Shown here: positions 23,169-23,496 of the stretch, piece after piece
Position numbering within the stretch: position 1 is the stretch's first letter
How the letters are laid out: each line of letters opens with the position of its first letter
Source of the DNA: Candidatus Aerophobota bacterium
GTDB taxonomy: Bacteria > Aerophobota > Aerophobia > Aerophobales > Aerophobaceae
Reading direction: 5' to 3'
Assembly (NCBI GenBank): GCA_030672545.1
Contig: DAOVGF010000042.1
Span: forward strand, 1-23,496
DNA length: 23,496 bases
Translations under genes and position numbers: made by a program
The notes under the pieces: generated by a model
Told to the model about the DNA's origin: nothing
What the model saw: only the letters and a program-made list of their open reading frames with translations
The model's database searches: none

Positions 23169-23496
23169 CTAGGGCAATTTAGCAATTTCCTCAGCTATCT
23201 TATGGATAACCCAATTGTTATCCGTCACCACCAGACTTTCTCCCCTTACCTCAATGAAACCCCGAGGAGAAAGATACTTCTCCAGAGAAGGAACTATCTC
23301 CTCCCCAGCAACATATTCCAGGTGAAAGATTTTGCTCTGAGGAATTTTATTGTGACTCTCCAGGGAGGACAAGGCTCTTTCAATGTGAGCCAATTGACAG
23401 GCTCCGTCCTCAATAATTAAACTATGAGTTTCCGGATCTATCTGGATAGAACCGTGGGAGGAGAGAAAAGGCTTAAGAGAAATGTCAGCTTCTGCC
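23169..23496 (-). CDS. C-terminal part of a protein with secretin-type N-domain repeats (partial)
   Basis: The 5' end is cut by the window edge; 108 residues are visible. They form two similar units of about 45 residues: ISLKPFLSSHGSIQIDPETHSLIIEDG...IERALSSLE and VPSLEKYLSPRGFIEV...SLVVTDN...IAEEIAKLP (each written in parts here). The pattern LxPxLSxxGxIxVDxxTxSLxIxD...IxxxLxxLD is that of the N1-type ring domains of PilQ and other secretins, which sit in the periplasm. The protein stops right after the second unit, so no secretin barrel domain follows. It could be a separately encoded N-domain protein of a type IV pilus or type II secretion system. Which one cannot be told. Confidence 0.65.
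   Translation of the reverse strand, partial: AEADISLKPFLSSHGSIQIDPETHSLIIEDGACQLAHIERALSSLESHNKIPQSKIFHLEYVAGEEIVPSLEKYLSPRGFIEVRGESLVVTDNNWVIHKIAEEIAKLP

Overview
The window is a 23.5 kb bacterial segment of moderate G+C content in which every recognisable gene lies on the minus strand. I recognise 21 protein-coding genes: 19 have clear or good family assignments, one is a divergent RtcB relative, and one is cut by the right edge. There is no rRNA, tRNA, insertion sequence or CRISPR array. Several genes start with TTG or GTG behind good Shine-Dalgarno sequences. The organism looks like an anaerobe: the ETF alpha subunit carries a two-cluster ferredoxin domain and the ETF beta subunit has the bifurcating-type motif, next to an acyl-CoA dehydrogenase. 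The gaps carry dispersed repeats of a kind common in uncultivated candidate-phylum genomes. No marker fixes the phylum.

Layout, read in the direction of transcription from the right edge leftward. (1) The C-terminal end of a protein with secretin-type N-domain repeats (23169-23496), followed by an A/T-rich hairpin and a small inverted-repeat element. (2) hisG and purE, histidine and purine biosynthesis. (3) eno, an isocitrate dehydrogenase, ftsH, folP and ruvC, separated by short gaps; ftsH-folP is a conserved pairing. (4) An acyl-CoA dehydrogenase, then, after a 242-bp repeat-filled gap, etfB, etfA, an HD-domain phosphohydrolase, a divergent RtcB-like protein and an EndoQ-type endonuclease, all tightly spaced or overlapping. 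(5) After a 263-bp repeat-derived spacer, a promoter-led translation operon: proS, nusA, infB, ylxP (DUF503), truB, ribF, birA, coaX. It resembles the classic nusA-infB cluster but has neither rimP nor rbfA. (6) At the left edge, repeats and a consensus sigma-70 promoter pointing out of the window.

The most interesting part is the HD / RtcB-like / EndoQ module (8974-12074). The RtcB-like protein keeps the Cys and His metal-site positions of RtcB ligases and the overall motif order, including a recognisable C-terminal segment, but its guanylate-binding motifs are altered. It sits directly upstream of a nuclease for deaminated bases that ends in a clamp-binding-like motif (QLNLF). I infer a nucleic-acid repair or processing cassette that is cotranscribed with an electron-transfer flavoprotein. 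The non-coding DNA is also unusual: at least four repeat families fill the gaps, one supplies the stop codon and last residues of coaX, and a 9-bp tandem repeat begins in the acyl-CoA dehydrogenase stop codon.
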